64,000 nt of DNA from Chitinophagaceae bacterium UBA4411 (GCA_002400415.1 DGQP01000009.1:342478-406477); one strand, 5' to 3'. Positions 1-8,708 are shown, numbered from the stretch's first letter. The notes: generated from the sequence alone by a model not told the origin. Numbers and translations: made by a program.

Positions 1-1
1 A

Positions 2-646
2 GCCGCCTATTCGTATATGGCATTAGTGCCTATCATACAACCACCAGTGATCAGATTGCTCACCAGCAAAAAAGAACGGCTTATCCGTATGGAAGGCCAT
101 CCGAAAACTGTTTCCCGTACTGCATTGATTCTTTTCCCGATCATTGTAACGGTAATTGCGGGTATTGTGGCCCCATCCTCTATCGCTTTGATCGGTTTTC
201 TGATGTTTGGAAACCTGATTCGTGAGTGTGGTGTGCTGAACAAATTGTCCCTTTCTGCTCAAAATGAATTAGCAAGTCTGGTGACCATTTTACTGGGGAT
301 TAGTATTGCCAGTACTATGACCGCCGAGCGATTTGTAAGGCTCGATACCCTGATGATCATCGGACTGGGGCTGATCGCTTTTATTTTCGACACATTCGGC
401 GGTGTGATGTTTGCAAAATTGGTCAATGTGTTCCGGCCGGAGGGCAAAAAAATTAATCCAATGATTGGCGCCTGTGGTATATCCGCATTTCCGATGTCAG
501 CCCGCGTTGTACACAATATGGGCCAGAAAGAAGACCAGTATAATTTCCTTTTGATGCACGCTGTCAGTTCCAACGTGGGCGGACAGATCGGTTCAGTAGT
601 GGCAGGAGGGCTTATACTGGCATTAGTTCCTTTATTATTACTTTAA
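2..646 (+). CDS. Na+-translocating decarboxylase beta subunit, C-terminal part (OadB/MmdB family)
   Basis: The frame is open from the window edge, so only the C-terminal ~214 residues are present. The protein is very hydrophobic and carries family-typical stretches: QPPVIRLLTSKKER, FPIIVTVIAGIVAP, GNLIRECGV and the C-terminal GACGISAFPMSARVV followed by SSNVGGQIGSVVAGG. In the family this membrane subunit couples decarboxylation of oxaloacetate or methylmalonyl-CoA to Na+ export. Substrate cannot be read from this subunit. The gamma-like gene 10 nt downstream and the methylmalonyl-CoA epimerase and mutase genes behind it favour methylmalonyl-CoA decarboxylase. The alpha and biotin-carrier subunits would lie upstream, outside the window. 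Confidence 0.92.
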   Translation, partial: AAYSYMALVPIIQPPVIRLLTSKKERLIRMEGHPKTVSRTALILFPIIVTVIAGIVAPSSIALIGFLMFGNLIRECGVLNKLSLSAQNELASLVTILLGISIASTMTAERFVRLDTLMIIGLGLIAFIFDTFGGVMFAKLVNVFRPEGKKINPMIGACGISAFPMSARVVHNMGQKEDQYNFLLMHAVSSNVGGQIGSVVAGGLILALVPLLLL

Positions 647-656
647 AAGATTTTTT

Positions 657-797
657 ATGGATCCGTTTAATGCAGCATTAAAAATTACAGCAATAGGAAT
701 GGCAGGGATTTTTGCCTTTATGTTCATTTTCTATATTTCGATCCGGTTAATTGATAAATTCTTTCCGGGGGATGAACCAGCAAATAAACAGGCATAG
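657..797 (+). CDS. small membrane subunit, OadG/gamma-like
   Basis: A 46-residue protein starting MDPFNAALKITAIGMAGIF. It has one predicted transmembrane helix (about residues 9-33) and a short charged tail, FFPGDEPANKQA. Size, topology and position directly after the beta subunit match the gamma subunit of Na+-pumping decarboxylases, which assembles and anchors the complex. The start ATG lies 10 nt after the beta stop, which suggests co-translation. No strong motif beyond the GMAGIFxFMFxFY helix is available, so the assignment rests on context and topology. Confidence 0.72.
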   Translation: MDPFNAALKITAIGMAGIFAFMFIFYISIRLIDKFFPGDEPANKQA

Positions 798-846
798 GGC
801 TAAGACCTGGAATACAAATTAATCATTCAGTTAAAAAGTATTAATA

Positions 847-1260
847 ATGGAACTGAATCACATTGAGCATATCGGTATTGCGGTAAAAGACCTGTCAGCT
901 GCGACCAGGTATTACGAGGATGTCCTGGGATTAAAGTGTTATGCTGTTGAGGAGGTAAAAGACCAGAAAGTAAAAACGGCTTTCTTTAGAATAGGGCAAA
1001 CCAAGATTGAATTGCTGGAAAGTACCTCCCCGGATGGGCCAATAGGCAAATTTATCGAAAAGAAAGGGGAAGGTATTCACCATATAGCTTTTGCAGTAAA
1101 GAATATAGAAACACAACTGGGTGAGGCTGCATCAAAAGGTATTCAGCTTATTGATGAAAGGCCAAGAAAAGGCGCTGAAGGACTTGATATAGCTTTTGTT
1201 CATCCCAAATCAACTTTTGGGGTATTAACAGAGCTCTGTGAGAATAAAAATCCAGTATGA
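847..1260 (+). CDS. mce: methylmalonyl-CoA epimerase
   Basis: 137 residues, one VOC/glyoxalase-fold domain. It begins HIEHIGIAVKDLSAATRYYEDVLG, with the metal-binding His near residue 8. The second half contains GIHHIAFAVKNIE, and a C-terminal VHPKSTFGVLTELCE holds the last metal-ligand Glu. The enzyme interconverts (R)- and (S)-methylmalonyl-CoA, linking the mutase to carboxylases or decarboxylases. The location between the decarboxylase subunits and mutAB is coherent. It is full length for the family. Confidence 0.95.
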   Translation: MELNHIEHIGIAVKDLSAATRYYEDVLGLKCYAVEEVKDQKVKTAFFRIGQTKIELLESTSPDGPIGKFIEKKGEGIHHIAFAVKNIETQLGEAASKGIQLIDERPRKGAEGLDIAFVHPKSTFGVLTELCENKNPV

Positions 1261-1290
1261 AAAGCAATTCATAGAATAAAACTAATTAAC

Positions 1291-1483
1291 ATGGTAAACT
1301 ATGTATCTGCAGAAGAAGCACCAAAACTGATAAAATCAGGAGACCAGGTGCTGTTGAAGGCATGACAGCAGGAACTGCAGAAATATACTATATGGAAGGG
1401 ATACATATCTGTGCTGAAGGATTCAAACGCAGTCTTTATGCTTTTAATAGCTATGAGCTGATAGCAGCGAGCCTTAATTAAGA
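1291..1483 (+). pseudogene. remnant of an acetyl-CoA hydrolase/CoA-transferase gene
   Basis: An ATG at 1291 opens MVNYVSAEEAPKLIKSGDQVLLKA and then hits TGA at 1363-1365. The start of this peptide resembles the N-terminus of 4-hydroxybutyrate CoA-transferase/acetyl-CoA hydrolase proteins, which typically read YVSAEEAVKxIKSGDRV. After the stop, another frame continues as EGMTAGTAEIYYMEGI and ends at 1481-1483 without clear family resemblance. The intact protein would be above 400 residues, so most of the gene is gone. A succinyl/propionyl-CoA transferase would fit between mce and mutA. The recognised part is only ~24 residues, so confidence is moderate. Confidence 0.5.
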
Positions 1484-1537
1484 TCAGGCATTTAGGGAAG
1501 CCTGCTGAAACTGTTTGTAAACGATAAAAAAAGTAGG

Positions 1538-3346
1538 ATGGCAAGCGATGTAAAACTCTTTTCAGAATTTGACAGTATAACTGCAGCAGCGTGGAAAGAA
1601 ACAGCCATTAAAGATCTGAAAGGAGCCGATTTTGAAAAAAAACTTGTATGGAAAACGGATGAAGGAATATCGGTTCAGCCTTTTTACACAGCTGAAGACC
1701 TTCATTCTGTTCAGTGTATTCAAAGTGGTGAATGTAAAAAGGGCTGGCTCAATTATATTGAAGCGGATACAACTGACCAGGTAGCGGCAAATAAATTCAT
1801 CTGCCGGATGATCGATTTCGATATCAGCGGCGTATTGCTGGATATTAATGATCCCGGTACAATTGATTTTTATATTCTGCTCAATGGTATCAACCCGGAG
1901 AAACTGGAAATATCATTTAAGTTGCCGGAACCTTCTCCCTCCCTTTTCAGGAATTATTTTGATTTCCTGGCGAAGCAGGAAGTCAAATTATCCGCTGTTC
2001 ATGGATTTGTTCAGACAGATGTATTGGAAACATGGTCAGTAACGGGGCAGGATCCTGATATTGAAGCGTTGGCAGAGCAAATAAAGATCACATCGCAGGC
2101 TGAACATCTGCGGGGTTTAATGCTGAGTTCACATGCTTTTGTCAATGCCGGTTCAGGTATCGTACAGGAACTTGCTTTTACCCTGAACAAAATAACTGAC
2201 ATCATTGAACTGCTGGAAAAAGCGGGGCTTGAAAGGGAAAGGATCATTGGTCAACTGGCGTTACACCTTGCTATTGGTGGCGATTATTTCTTTGAGATTG
2301 CCAAGTTAAGAGCCATGCGTCCATTGCTGGCAACGATACTTGAACGTTATTCAGTAACTGTTCCGGTAATTCCTGTAGTCAGTTCCAGTTCTGCCTGGTC
2401 AAAATCACTATATGACCCGAATGTGAACATGCTCAGGAATACGACCGAAGCCATGTCAGCTATCCTTGGCGGATGTGATGCGCTCCTTATCCAACCTCAT
2501 GACAGTACATTTAAAACGCCCGATGAATTCAGTCACCGGGTAGCCCTGAATATTTCCAACCTGCTGAAGGAAGAATCCTATTTTGATAAAGTAGCTGATC
2601 CTGCTGCCGGTTCTTATTATATAGAAACGATCACAGCGGAGCTGGCGGATCAAACACTGCAGCTTTTCAGCGAGATCGAATTGAACGGAGGTTATGTTGA
2701 ATCTTTTATTGAAGGGGTGATACAGGAGAAGATAACAGCACTGAAAAACAAAAAGGAAACGGAAGCAGCTTCCAGGAAAAGAGTGTATGTTGGCACCAAC
2801 AAATACCCCAACCTGCAGGAAAAAGCACCACCAGTACAGAAGTTATCAGCTGATACGGAAGATTGTGACATCCCACTACTACAACCGCAAAGGGCCACTC
2901 ATTTGTTTGAGCAAATGAGGCAGCGTAGCCAGCAACGGTTCGGGTTGACCGGCAAGGCCCCCAAAGTTTATCTCGCTTGTTTCGGAGACCTTACCATGCG
3001 TAAAGCAAGGGCTTCATTTGCTATGGAGTTCTTTGGAACGGCAGGGTTCGAGATAACAGAAGATTATTTTTTCGATGATATCACGAAGGGGGCTGAACAA
3101 ATTGCGGAAAGCGATGCAGATATTATAGTGCTATGTTCATCCGATGCAGAATATGCAACAGAGGGAAAACTTTTTGCAGAAACGTTTAAAAAACATACAG
3201 CAGGGAAAAGGCTGATACTGGCAGGCTATCCTGCTGAGATCATTGAGACATTGAAACAGGCAGGAGTGGATGATTTCATACATATGAAAACGGGTGTGAC
3301 CGGGTTTATAACTACCCTGCAGGATGAATTATTTACTGTACAATAA
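1538..3346 (+). CDS. mutA: methylmalonyl-CoA mutase small (beta) subunit
   Basis: 602 residues, typical for the non-catalytic small subunit of heterodimeric methylmalonyl-CoA mutase. The N-terminal TIM-barrel part includes DPAAGSYYIETITAEL, a signature shared with the large subunit (DPWGGSYYVEYLTHEI there). The C-terminal flavodoxin-like domain (KVYLACFGDLTMRKARASFA, FFGTAGFEI) lacks the DxHxxG cobalamin-ligand motif that is present in the downstream gene, as expected. It forms a heterodimer with MutB to convert succinyl-CoA and (R)-methylmalonyl-CoA. The true start of mutB lies 10 nt after its stop. Confidence 0.95.
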   Translation: MASDVKLFSEFDSITAAAWKETAIKDLKGADFEKKLVWKTDEGISVQPFYTAEDLHSVQCIQSGECKKGWLNYIEADTTDQVAANKFICRMIDFDISGVLLDINDPGTIDFYILLNGINPEKLEISFKLPEPSPSLFRNYFDFLAKQEVKLSAVHGFVQTDVLETWSVTGQDPDIEALAEQIKITSQAEHLRGLMLSSHAFVNAGSGIVQELAFTLNKITDIIELLEKAGLERERIIGQLALHLAIGGDYFFEIAKLRAMRPLLATILERYSVTVPVIPVVSSSSAWSKSLYDPNVNMLRNTTEAMSAILGGCDALLIQPHDSTFKTPDEFSHRVALNISNLLKEESYFDKVADPAAGSYYIETITAELADQTLQLFSEIELNGGYVESFIEGVIQEKITALKNKKETEAASRKRVYVGTNKYPNLQEKAPPVQKLSADTEDCDIPLLQPQRATHLFEQMRQRSQQRFGLTGKAPKVYLACFGDLTMRKARASFAMEFFGTAGFEITEDYFFDDITKGAEQIAESDADIIVLCSSDAEYATEGKLFAETFKKHTAGKRLILAGYPAEIIETLKQAGVDDFIHMKTGVTGFITTLQDELFTVQ

Positions 3347-3356
3347 AATCAAGGCA

Positions 3357-5498
3357 ATGAAACCGGATTTTACTGCTATCAAACTGATCAATAAGAATAC
3401 ATCAAAACCATACACTGGCAATAGGGCTGCGATATGGGAAACGGCGGAAAAGATCGGGATAAAACCAGTTTTTACCAGAGAGGATATATTACAAGCGGAG
3501 CATTTGAATTTTGGTGCCGGGCTACCTCCTTTTCTTCGTGGTCCCTATTCCGGTATGTATGTTTTGCAACCCTGGACAATCAGGCAATATGCCGGTTTTT
3601 CCACGGCTGAAGCATCCAATGCATTTTACCGGAGAAACCTGGCAGCCGGCCAAAAGGGTTTGTCTGTAGCTTTTGATCTTGCGACACACCGCGGGTATGA
3701 TTCTGATCATCCGAGAGTAGTGGGCGATGTGGGAAAAGCAGGAGTGGCGATTGATTCCATTCTTGACATGAAGATATTATTCGACCAGATACCGCTGGAT
3801 AAGATGTCAGTAAGTATGACGATGAATGGAGCAGTGATACCTGTCATGGCATTTTATATTGTAGCTGCTGAAGAGCAGGGGGTGAGTATGGATAAATTAA
3901 GTGGCACCATCCAGAATGATATTCTCAAAGAATTTATGGTGCGTAATACTTATATCTATCCACCCGGGCCATCCATGCGGATCATCGGGGATATATTCCG
4001 GTTCACCAGCCAGTATATGCCGAAGTTCAATTCTATTTCTATTTCAGGTTACCATATGCAGGAGGCTGGTGCAACAGCAGATATTGAGCTGGCATACACA
4101 CTGGCCGATGGATTAGAATATATCCGTACCGGAATTGAAGCGGGTTTGAAAATCGATGATTTTGCCCCGCGGCTGTCTTTCTTCTGGGCAGTTGGGATGA
4201 ATCACTTTATGGAGATCGCCAAGATGCGGGCCGCAAGAATGTTGTGGGCAAAAATTGTAAAGCAATTCAACCCGCAGAACCCAAAATCAATGGCGCTGAG
4301 GACCCACTCGCAAACTTCAGGCTGGAGCTTAAGCGAGCAGGACCCTTACAATAACGTGGCAAGAACATGTATTGAAGCGATGGCTGCGGCTTGCGGACAT
4401 ACGCAATCGCTGCATACCAATGCGCTGGATGAAGCAATCGCATTACCGACTGATTATTCAGCAAGAATTGCTCGGAATACACAATTGTATATCCAGGACG
4501 AAACTAACATGACCAAAGTGGTGGATCCATGGGGCGGTTCTTATTATGTAGAATATCTTACGCATGAAATTGCACAAAAAGCCTGGGCACATATAACTGA
4601 AATAGATGATCTGGGCGGAATGGCCAAAGCGATCGAAACGGGCATTCCCAAAATGCGGATTGAGGAAGCTGCTGCAAGGAAACAGGCAAGAATAGATTCG
4701 GGGGCCGATATTATTGTTGGGGTGAATAAATACCAGGTGGATGAAAAATCAGACATTGAAGTGCTCGAAGTAGATAATACAGCTGTCAGGAATGCGCAAA
4801 TAGAACGGATTAAAAAACTAAAAGCAGAAAGAAATCCGGAAGCTGTGGCATCTGCATTGAATGCAATTATTGAATCGGCAAGAACAGGTACCGGCAACCT
4901 GCTGGCATTGGCCATCAATGCTGCAAAGGAAAGGGCCACATTAGGCGAAATATCTGATGCGATGGAATCTGTATTTGGCAGACATAAAGCAACAGTGAGA
5001 ACCATATCGGGTGTTTACTCCGGCGAATCACATGATGATAAAGACTTCAGGGAAGTGCTGGGGCTGACAGATAAATTTGCAGAAGAAGAAGGAAGAAGAC
5101 CAAGGATCATGATTGCTAAAATGGGACAGGATGGTCATGACAGGGGGGCAAAAGTGGTAGCGACATCCTTTGCGGATATGGGTTTTGATGTGGATATAGG
5201 CCCCTTGTTCCAGACACCGGAAGAGGTAGCAAGACAGGCGGCAGAGAATGATGTTGATTTTATCGGAGCTTCATCGCTGGCGGCCGGGCATAAAACATTG
5301 ATACCACAATTAATTGACGAGTTAAAGAAGTTGGGACGAGAAGATATACTGGTAGTGGCAGGAGGAGTAATTCCCCGGCAGGATTATGAATATCTCTATG
5401 AAAAAGGGGTGGCTGCTGTGTTTGGTCCCGGATCGAAAATTCCCAAATGTGCCAAACTGATGCTGGAAAAACTGAAAGCAACGATTGCACTGGATTAA
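3357..5498 (+). CDS. mutB: methylmalonyl-CoA mutase large (alpha, catalytic) subunit
   Basis: 713 residues from the ATG at 3357 (MKPDFTAIKLINK). An in-frame ATG at 3324 lies inside mutA and is less likely. The substrate-binding barrel contains RGPYSGMYVLQPWTIRQYAGF, SVAFDLATHRGYDSDHPRV and RTHSQTSGWSL. The C-terminal B12 domain has MGQDGHDRGAK, where the His is the lower axial cobalt ligand, then AAGHKTLIP and a FGPGSKI loop. It catalyses adenosylcobalamin-dependent isomerisation between succinyl-CoA and (R)-methylmalonyl-CoA with MutA. A hairpin followed by a T-run lies 28 nt after the stop. Confidence 0.97.
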   Translation: MKPDFTAIKLINKNTSKPYTGNRAAIWETAEKIGIKPVFTREDILQAEHLNFGAGLPPFLRGPYSGMYVLQPWTIRQYAGFSTAEASNAFYRRNLAAGQKGLSVAFDLATHRGYDSDHPRVVGDVGKAGVAIDSILDMKILFDQIPLDKMSVSMTMNGAVIPVMAFYIVAAEEQGVSMDKLSGTIQNDILKEFMVRNTYIYPPGPSMRIIGDIFRFTSQYMPKFNSISISGYHMQEAGATADIELAYTLADGLEYIRTGIEAGLKIDDFAPRLSFFWAVGMNHFMEIAKMRAARMLWAKIVKQFNPQNPKSMALRTHSQTSGWSLSEQDPYNNVARTCIEAMAAACGHTQSLHTNALDEAIALPTDYSARIARNTQLYIQDETNMTKVVDPWGGSYYVEYLTHEIAQKAWAHITEIDDLGGMAKAIETGIPKMRIEEAAARKQARIDSGADIIVGVNKYQVDEKSDIEVLEVDNTAVRNAQIERIKKLKAERNPEAVASALNAIIESARTGTGNLLALAINAAKERATLGEISDAMESVFGRHKATVRTISGVYSGESHDDKDFREVLGLTDKFAEEEGRRPRIMIAKMGQDGHDRGAKVVATSFADMGFDVDIGPLFQTPEEVARQAAENDVDFIGASSLAAGHKTLIPQLIDELKKLGREDILVVAGGVIPRQDYEYLYEKGVAAVFGPGSKIPKCAKLMLEKLKATIALD

Positions 5499-5525
5499 AA
5501 ACTTATTACCTGCCGTATTATTCAG

Positions 5526-5553
5526 GGCTGTATCATCAGATGCAGCCTTTTTT
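5526..5553 (+). terminator. rho-independent terminator after mutB
   Basis: GGCTGTATC, loop ATCA, GATGCAGCC form a 9-bp stem with one T-G wobble. A run of six T follows. It lies 28 nt after the mutB stop and closes the methylmalonyl-CoA block. Confidence 0.85.
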
Positions 5554-5635
5554 ATAGCTGACCAAAACGGCAAAGTAAATTACTGCCTCACATCTTCCCG
5601 TCTATTTATTTAATTTTATCTCTTACTGCAATTAT

Positions 5636-6124
5636 ATGAAACAACTTATCCTTATCCGCCATGCGAAAAGCGACTGGAATGACCCTTCATTAAGTGATTT
5701 CGACCGTCCTTTAAATACAAGGGGCAAAAGAGATGCCCCGGTGATGGCGCAAAGATTGCTTGATAAAAAAATAAGTATTGATCTTTTTGTAGCAAGCCCT
5801 GCTAAAAGAGCCCAAAAAACAGCTGCTATATTTGCTGAAGCTTATGGTTTTGACAAAAAGCGGGTTCATTTTCAGGATGAACTATACCTTGCCCCGGAAA
5901 CGGTTTTTGCTGCTGTGGTCAGTAAGCTGGATAATAATGCAGATGCTGTTGCCATATTTGCCCATAATCCGGGCATTACTGATTTTGCCAATTCTCTCAC
6001 TAATGCAAGAATTGATGATATGCCCACCTGCTGCATTTTTGCGATTCAGGCTGATTGTAAGAATTGGAATGATTTTGCAGCAGCAAAAAAGAAATTCCTG
6101 TTTGTGGATTATCCCAAAGCATAA
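5636..6124 (+). CDS. histidine phosphatase, SixA-like
   Basis: 162 residues, the size of SixA proteins. The catalytic RHA/RHG-type motif is at the N-terminus (LILIRHAKSDWNDP, His about residue 9). A second catalytic-type His sits in IFAHNPGITDFAN. Family members dephosphorylate phosphohistidine on HPt domains or small phospho-molecules. It is monocistronic, bracketed by the mutB terminator and a convergent transporter gene whose stop lies next to its own, so substrate cannot be inferred from neighbours. Confidence 0.85.
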   Translation: MKQLILIRHAKSDWNDPSLSDFDRPLNTRGKRDAPVMAQRLLDKKISIDLFVASPAKRAQKTAAIFAEAYGFDKKRVHFQDELYLAPETVFAAVVSKLDNNADAVAIFAHNPGITDFANSLTNARIDDMPTCCIFAIQADCKNWNDFAAAKKKFLFVDYPKA

Positions 6125-6125
6125 G

Positions 6126-7019
6126 CTACTCTTCAATGACCGGTGTATTCTTCCGGCTCACTAAATAAACGCCCGAAAAAATCAGTATTCCTGAAATGGC
6201 CTTTTCTGCTGTAAAATGCTCATGCAGGAATACGAAGGCAATGATCGCAGCAAAAATTGGCTGGGTGTAAATATAGGACCCGGTGACACCGGCACCAAGG
6301 TGATTGATACCATAAATATTAAATGAATAGGCCAGAAATGTTCCGCAAACAACAATGAATGACAGGGAAGCAAAATGCGGCCAGTTGTATAGTTGCCAGT
6401 CTATAGTAGCAAACTGGCCCCAGCCAAACGGAAGGATCATCACGAAACCAAATGTAAACACCCAGCGGATAACATGTAACGGCTGGTACACCTGCATCAG
6501 TGGTTTCACAATGATAAAATAGATAGTATAAGCAATTGCGTTCAGTACAATGAAAATATCCCCGGTTAATGTTGCTGTACCCGTTTTTTCTTTTGACAAA
6601 ATAAGCAATACAGCGCCACCAATACCTAAGGAAAGACCTATAGCTTTCAGCAGGGTAATCTTCTCTCTCAATACCCAAAAAGCCAGGAGGGTAATCAGGA
6701 GCGGGGTACATAACATAAGCAGGGAGGCATGAACGGTTGAGGTCATTGTCAGTCCCTTGATAAATAACATCTGGTTGACGGCCACACCCGTTAAGCCGCA
6801 TAACAGAAAGCGGGTAAAATGTTCTTTGCGGATACCGGCCTTGGTTTTTCCCAATAGCCAGAATGACCAGAACAATAAAAGACTTACTCCCACCCGGATT
6901 ACATTAAGCCCGTAGGGTCCGATCCATGAAGGAGAGATATATTTTACCAGACTAAAATTGCTGGCGAAAAATATATTGGTGAAAAGGACGGCTATATGTG
7001 CTTTGGTCGTTGTTTTCAG
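6126..7019 (-). CDS. EamA-family (DMT superfamily) transporter with non-canonical start
   Basis: Two EamA halves with about ten membrane helices; GVAVNQMLFIKGLTMTS and LGAGVTGSYIYTQPIFAAII are typical of the repeats. The family exports metabolites or amino acids; substrate is unknown. The first in-frame GTG is at 6893, but the frame stays open upstream to a TAA at 7029-7031. The extra residues (KTTTKAHIAVLFTNIFFA, then FSLVKYISPSWIGPYG) form exactly the missing first helix. No ATG, GTG or TTG precedes that helix, and CTG at 7017-7019 is the best candidate start. A TAACTTTG box (reverse strand, 7037-7044) sits just upstream. A sequencing error or an unusual start are both possible. Confidence 0.8.
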   Translation of the reverse strand: MKTTTKAHIAVLFTNIFFASNFSLVKYISPSWIGPYGLNVIRVGVSLLLFWSFWLLGKTKAGIRKEHFTRFLLCGLTGVAVNQMLFIKGLTMTSTVHASLLMLCTPLLITLLAFWVLREKITLLKAIGLSLGIGGAVLLILSKEKTGTATLTGDIFIVLNAIAYTIYFIIVKPLMQVYQPLHVIRWVFTFGFVMILPFGWGQFATIDWQLYNWPHFASLSFIVVCGTFLAYSFNIYGINHLGAGVTGSYIYTQPIFAAIIAFVFLHEHFTAEKAISGILIFSGVYLVSRKNTPVIEE

Positions 7020-7055
7020 GAGAAAAAATTATCCGGCAAAGTTAACCGGGAAAAT

Positions 7056-8222
7056 TTACGGGGAAGAAAGTGATTGTATAAACGAGGAAACAGTTTCTTT
7101 TAACCTGTCTGGATTATTTACAGGAAAGGGCTGGTAGGAAAGTGTATTTGCTTCGGCCAATGCAGTCAGTAAGGAGAATTTTTTTTGTGAGATATACAGT
7201 GTCATTTTTTTCGCTGATAAATATACAGCAAGGTATTCCTGTTCTGTTTGCCCCGGAGTGGGAATCAATATCGTTTTCTTTTGGAGTGAAGCCATATCCA
7301 TTACTGTGCTATAGCCGCTCCGGCTGATGACATATGCCGACTGTAGAATTTCTTTTTCCAGCTCTTCTGCCCGTAAATGATTATAAAAGCAGATCATGTT
7401 GGTGGAGGGTAGTAATTTTTTTTCTGAAGGCAGGCCTCTTACAATAGTTGCTGTTCCGTTATAATGAGCAATTTCATGAATGATCTTATCTTCTAACATG
7501 GATCGCTGGGGCTCTGGTCCTGAAAGAATAAATAACAGGTGCTTGCTGTTTTCCCTGCTTTTTTCTTTGCGCCTGAACCGGGATAATGCGCCAATATATT
7601 TTGAAGGAATTCGGGGCATTTTCCCCGGATGTGAGAGTGTTCCTGCCAGCCAATCTGTTGTTTCATCGGGTATCCAGCATTCCGAAAACCGGTTGATATA
7701 ACTGTAATTTCTTTTTTGTAGCAGGCGTTCACCCCATTTTCCCAAAGGACTTTTAATCGTTAGCTGGTGTGTAATAAAAACAGAAGGGATTTCTTTATGA
7801 TAAAGCCCGAAGCGGTTATCACTGATTATTCCATCAAAATTGTGTTCGGCGGCCATTTTTTTCAACCAGGTGTGTTCTTTTTTTATTATCCGCAGAAGCT
7901 TTGGTGCCTGTAAAAGCATTTGCCAGAATAAGCCTGTTGCCGAAGCTGCATACCGGACACGGTAGCCATCAAGATGCAGAAACGGCAAACCAGGAAATTC
8001 TTCCCGTAATAGTGCTTCCTGGGCAGCTTCACCGGCCAGCCAGACCTCGCAATCAAGTACTAAAAGCTCCCGGATAATGGGAATACAACGGGTGGCGTGG
8101 CCCAGCCCCCAGTCCAGTGGAGCCACCAGGATACGGGCCTTTTTGCCTGAAAGGCGGGGTTTTCCGCCGATTTTCCGGTCCTGGGGCTGATTCGTGTTAT
8201 TTTTTTTTATTCCGGGGCTCAC
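7056..8222 (-). CDS. MurG-like/GT-B glycosyltransferase
   Basis: 388 residues from a GTG start. After a basic ~28-residue leader, the N-terminal Rossmann half begins RILVAPLDWGLGHATRCIPII. The G-x-G-H-A-T-R loop is characteristic of MurG/UGT-like GT-B enzymes. The C-terminal half has HLLFILSGPEPQR and AYVISRSGYSTVMDMASL, resembling nucleotide-sugar binding segments, followed by LIPTPGQTEQEYLA. Related Bacteroidota proteins are annotated only as glycosyltransferases; donor and acceptor are unknown. It lies 36 nt upstream of the EamA gene on the same strand. Confidence 0.78.
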   Translation of the reverse strand: MSPGIKKNNTNQPQDRKIGGKPRLSGKKARILVAPLDWGLGHATRCIPIIRELLVLDCEVWLAGEAAQEALLREEFPGLPFLHLDGYRVRYAASATGLFWQMLLQAPKLLRIIKKEHTWLKKMAAEHNFDGIISDNRFGLYHKEIPSVFITHQLTIKSPLGKWGERLLQKRNYSYINRFSECWIPDETTDWLAGTLSHPGKMPRIPSKYIGALSRFRRKEKSRENSKHLLFILSGPEPQRSMLEDKIIHEIAHYNGTATIVRGLPSEKKLLPSTNMICFYNHLRAEELEKEILQSAYVISRSGYSTVMDMASLQKKTILIPTPGQTEQEYLAVYLSAKKMTLYISQKKFSLLTALAEANTLSYQPFPVNNPDRLKETVSSFIQSLSSP

Positions 8223-8269
8223 CGATACTAAATTGTTTGTAAAATAGTTTTAATTTAGAAAGCAAGAAT

Positions 8270-8410
8270 ATGAAAACCATCAGCAAAATAGCGATAGTCC
8301 TGTTATTAACTGTGTTCCTGGCTTCCTGCAGCAAGAACTACTATTCCGGCAGCGGAAAAGGTGGTGGCGGCTGTGGTTGTCCGAGTCATAAGGGCATGTC
8401 GGGTTATTAA
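8270..8410 (+). CDS. small glycine/cysteine-rich lipoprotein
   Basis: A 46-residue protein starting MKTISKIAIVLLLTVFLASC. It has a signal peptide with lipobox LASC (lipidated Cys at residue 20), then a Gly-rich tail with GGGGCGCPSHK. The CGCP motif could bind a metal or form a disulfide in the periplasm, but this is inference. It lies 27 nt upstream of a small conserved-looking gene on the same strand, and the two are probably co-transcribed. No named family is recognised. Confidence 0.72.
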   Translation: MKTISKIAIVLLLTVFLASCSKNYYSGSGKGGGGCGCPSHKGMSGY

Positions 8411-8437
8411 CCAAAACATTAGAAACGAAAACTTTTC

Positions 8438-8680
8438 ATGAGAGGTCCCAAACGTGACATCCTCGTTATTGTGAAAGATCAATACCTGAGCGATCAGGAT
8501 ATTGAACAGGAGGTGCAATACCTGAATGAAATGCTCAGGGTTACAGAAACGCATGCCGAGTTTTGCAAAGCCCATGAATTGGTAAACCGGAACCATATTA
8601 CAAACCGGCCCGGGAAAATACTAAAGGCGATACGGTTTACAGAGCTTCAGCCATTCCGTTTTTTGATTAATAAGAACTAA
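8438..8680 (+). CDS. small hypothetical protein
   Basis: 80 residues, charged and soluble, starting MRGPKRDILVIVKDQYLSDQ. There is no signal peptide or membrane helix. The middle (DIEQEVQYLNEMLRV) is predicted helical. It follows the GCGCP lipoprotein by 27 nt. No family is recognised. The frame has coding-like composition and no better alternative on either strand. Confidence 0.6.
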   Translation: MRGPKRDILVIVKDQYLSDQDIEQEVQYLNEMLRVTETHAEFCKAHELVNRNHITNRPGKILKAIRFTELQPFRFLINKN

Positions 8681-8708
8681 ATAAGAAAGGGCCAGCCGGT
8701 TCATTCTA

